Assembly: GCF_014645615.1 (NCBI RefSeq)
Contig: NZ_BMMB01000010.1
Location: forward strand, 62,001 to 126,000
Reading direction: 5' to 3'
Length of the DNA: 64,000 nucleotides
Source of the DNA: Paenibacillus hunanensis
GTDB lineage: Bacteria > Bacillota > Bacilli > Paenibacillales > Paenibacillaceae
The notes under the pieces were generated by a model. That model was given only the letters and a program-made list of their open reading frames with translations, had not been told where the DNA came from and ran no database searches. Below, piece after piece: positions 62,999 through 64,000 of this stretch. Within the stretch, counting starts at the first letter, position 1. Each line of letters begins with the position of its first letter. Made by a program: the position numbers and the translations under genes.

Positions 62999-63994
62999 TT
63001 AATGATGACGTACTCTCATGCCTGTATTACTAGCCGCATCGCTTTCCGGTGCTGGTTGTCCCCAATGACGAACCAGTGCAATGAGCCAGAAGGTAAGCTC
63101 CAGCAGGAATAGTACACTCAGTAGCCATCCTCCACCCGTCAACATCCACCGATGAAGCACGAACGATAGCGAGCCTTCTTGTAAGAGCGGCAATGTATAC
63201 CACGTTAGTACATAGAAAATACCAAGTGTGAACAGTCGTGTCCATTGTGCGGTATGATAGCGTCCAATGCCTGTGCGCCAGCCTGTATTCCGAATGCGAT
63301 TCGTCGCCTGAAGCGCTTCGCGTCCTTCGACAACTAATAATAGCGCCAGAATAATCCACCAAGCATCCATAATACGTGCAGCACTCCACGCATGGGTTGC
63401 ACTTGCGGTGACCGCAGCAATCGCAGGCGCACCGTAGACCATAACATAGGTCGTATTCCAGCACCCATAGGATTGCTTCGTCCGCGGACGCTTAGCCCGT
63501 TGTCGCCATAGCTGCCATGCTCCGATAACGTACATCACCATACCCGCAGCGATCAGAATACGGCTAACCCACAGTCCATCGGCAAGATCGAACACCTCAT
63601 GGATCATCCATGCGATGGAATGAGTAGCTGTTGCGGGTAGCCATACGCTTCCGTCCCATCGTCCTCGATACGATCCACCAGCAAGCTGACGCCAGCCACT
63701 CAGTACTGACCATAAATAGAACAACCACAGTACCACATTGAGCACCGCCATAATATGAACCGTTTCGTTGATCCAGCCAGCTCCAAACGCATAATACACA
63801 TTAATCAACAGCACCGATGTTCCGGTTGCCCAGCTTCCAATCGCCAGACGGCGCATCGGATCAGCCAGATGATCACGATAAAATGTAGACCGACGGATCG
63901 ACGTCAAATAACTCGCTAGCAAGTACAGCCAGATCAATATCGTTCCAAGCACAAGCAGTCTGGACGACAAACTGTTCACGCTCTGACCCGACAT
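62999..63994 (-). CDS. Multi-pass membrane protein of unknown function (may extend beyond the window)
   Basis: I do not recognise this protein of at least 331 residues. It has about nine membrane helices with many Trp residues (AWMIHEVFDLADGLW, WTRLFTLGIFYVLTWYTLPLL) and short charged loops; the tail is polar. Its frame is open to the right edge, so ATG 63992-63994 may not be the real start. It could be a channel or TDT-type carrier, but no motif supports a choice. A terminator follows at 62871. Confidence 0.65.
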   Translation of the reverse strand: MSGQSVNSLSSRLLVLGTILIWLYLLASYLTSIRRSTFYRDHLADPMRRLAIGSWATGTSVLLINVYYAFGAGWINETVHIMAVLNVVLWLFYLWSVLSGWRQLAGGSYRGRWDGSVWLPATATHSIAWMIHEVFDLADGLWVSRILIAAGMVMYVIGAWQLWRQRAKRPRTKQSYGCWNTTYVMVYGAPAIAAVTASATHAWSAARIMDAWWIILALLLVVEGREALQATNRIRNTGWRTGIGRYHTAQWTRLFTLGIFYVLTWYTLPLLQEGSLSFVLHRWMLTGGGWLLSVLFLLELTFWLIALVRHWGQPAPESDAASNTGMRVRHH

Positions 63995-64000
63995 ATACGG

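Overview
The window looks like a chromosomal segment of a Paenibacillus-type Firmicute (Paenibacillaceae). Support comes from strong AGGAGG-type ribosome binding sites, cre sites, YesM/YesN two-component regulators beside sugar ABC permeases, a LicT-type antiterminator target, a short-Q-loop cydABDC operon, a ZagA/YciC zinc metallochaperone pair with Zur boxes, and a T-box in front of glutaminyl-tRNA synthetase. I see no phage, insertion sequence, CRISPR array, rRNA or tRNA gene.

Layout. 1-2.8 kb: the 5' part of narG (minus strand), then two tandem small secreted proteins behind a cre site. 2.9-11.7 kb: a minus-strand polysaccharide-uptake locus (two permeases, sensor kinase, AraC-type response regulator, lipoprotein binding protein, heparinase II/III-like lyase). 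11.8-21.3 kb: an XRE regulator with helical repeats, a secreted alpha-amylase with CBM25-like module under cre and LacI-type control, two uncharacterised or immunity-like proteins, an AAA+ ATPase, two tandem zinc GTPases and a SUKH protein. 21.9-24.8 kb: a three-gene set of an MJ0619/Tes-like radical SAM protein, a divergent Lgt-like membrane protein and a small B-box-like membrane protein. 24.9-32.3 kb: luciferase-like monooxygenase, GNAT acetyltransferase, DUF896 protein, an ArsR-family regulator with a 34-bp perfect operator palindrome driving a four-domain persulfide-handling flavoprotein, an NlpC/P60 hydrolase and a PilZ protein.

32.9-42.5 kb: metal and metalloid resistance. A Zn/Cd/Pb P-type ATPase and a CDF exporter carry nearly the same operator; a CadC/CzrA-like repressor lies beside the CDF gene. 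ArsR and ArsB are also here, with the T-box-controlled glnS between. 42.6-45.2 kb: an AT-rich stretch with a small unknown gene, a small secreted protein, a spermidine-synthase-like methyltransferase and a hexanucleotide microsatellite. 45.4-51.9 kb: cytochrome bd oxidase and its ABC exporter (cydA-cydB-cydD-cydC). 52.4-57 kb: ZIP transporter, a 125-nt imperfect hairpin in a gene-free stretch, LrgA/LrgB, and a second-type YidC. Upstream of yidC is a small membrane-protein ORF, and a hairpin sequesters the yidC Shine-Dalgarno. 57-64 kb: 6-phospho-beta-glucosidase under cre and antiterminator control, a GH95-like glycosidase with a divergent AraC regulator, and a membrane protein at the edge.

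The two observations I rate highest are the possible MifM-like arrest-peptide sensor upstream of yidC (56602-56952) and the Tes-like radical SAM / Lgt-like pair (21952-24787), which may be a lipid-modifying module. Both are inferences from sequence features and were not tested by any search.
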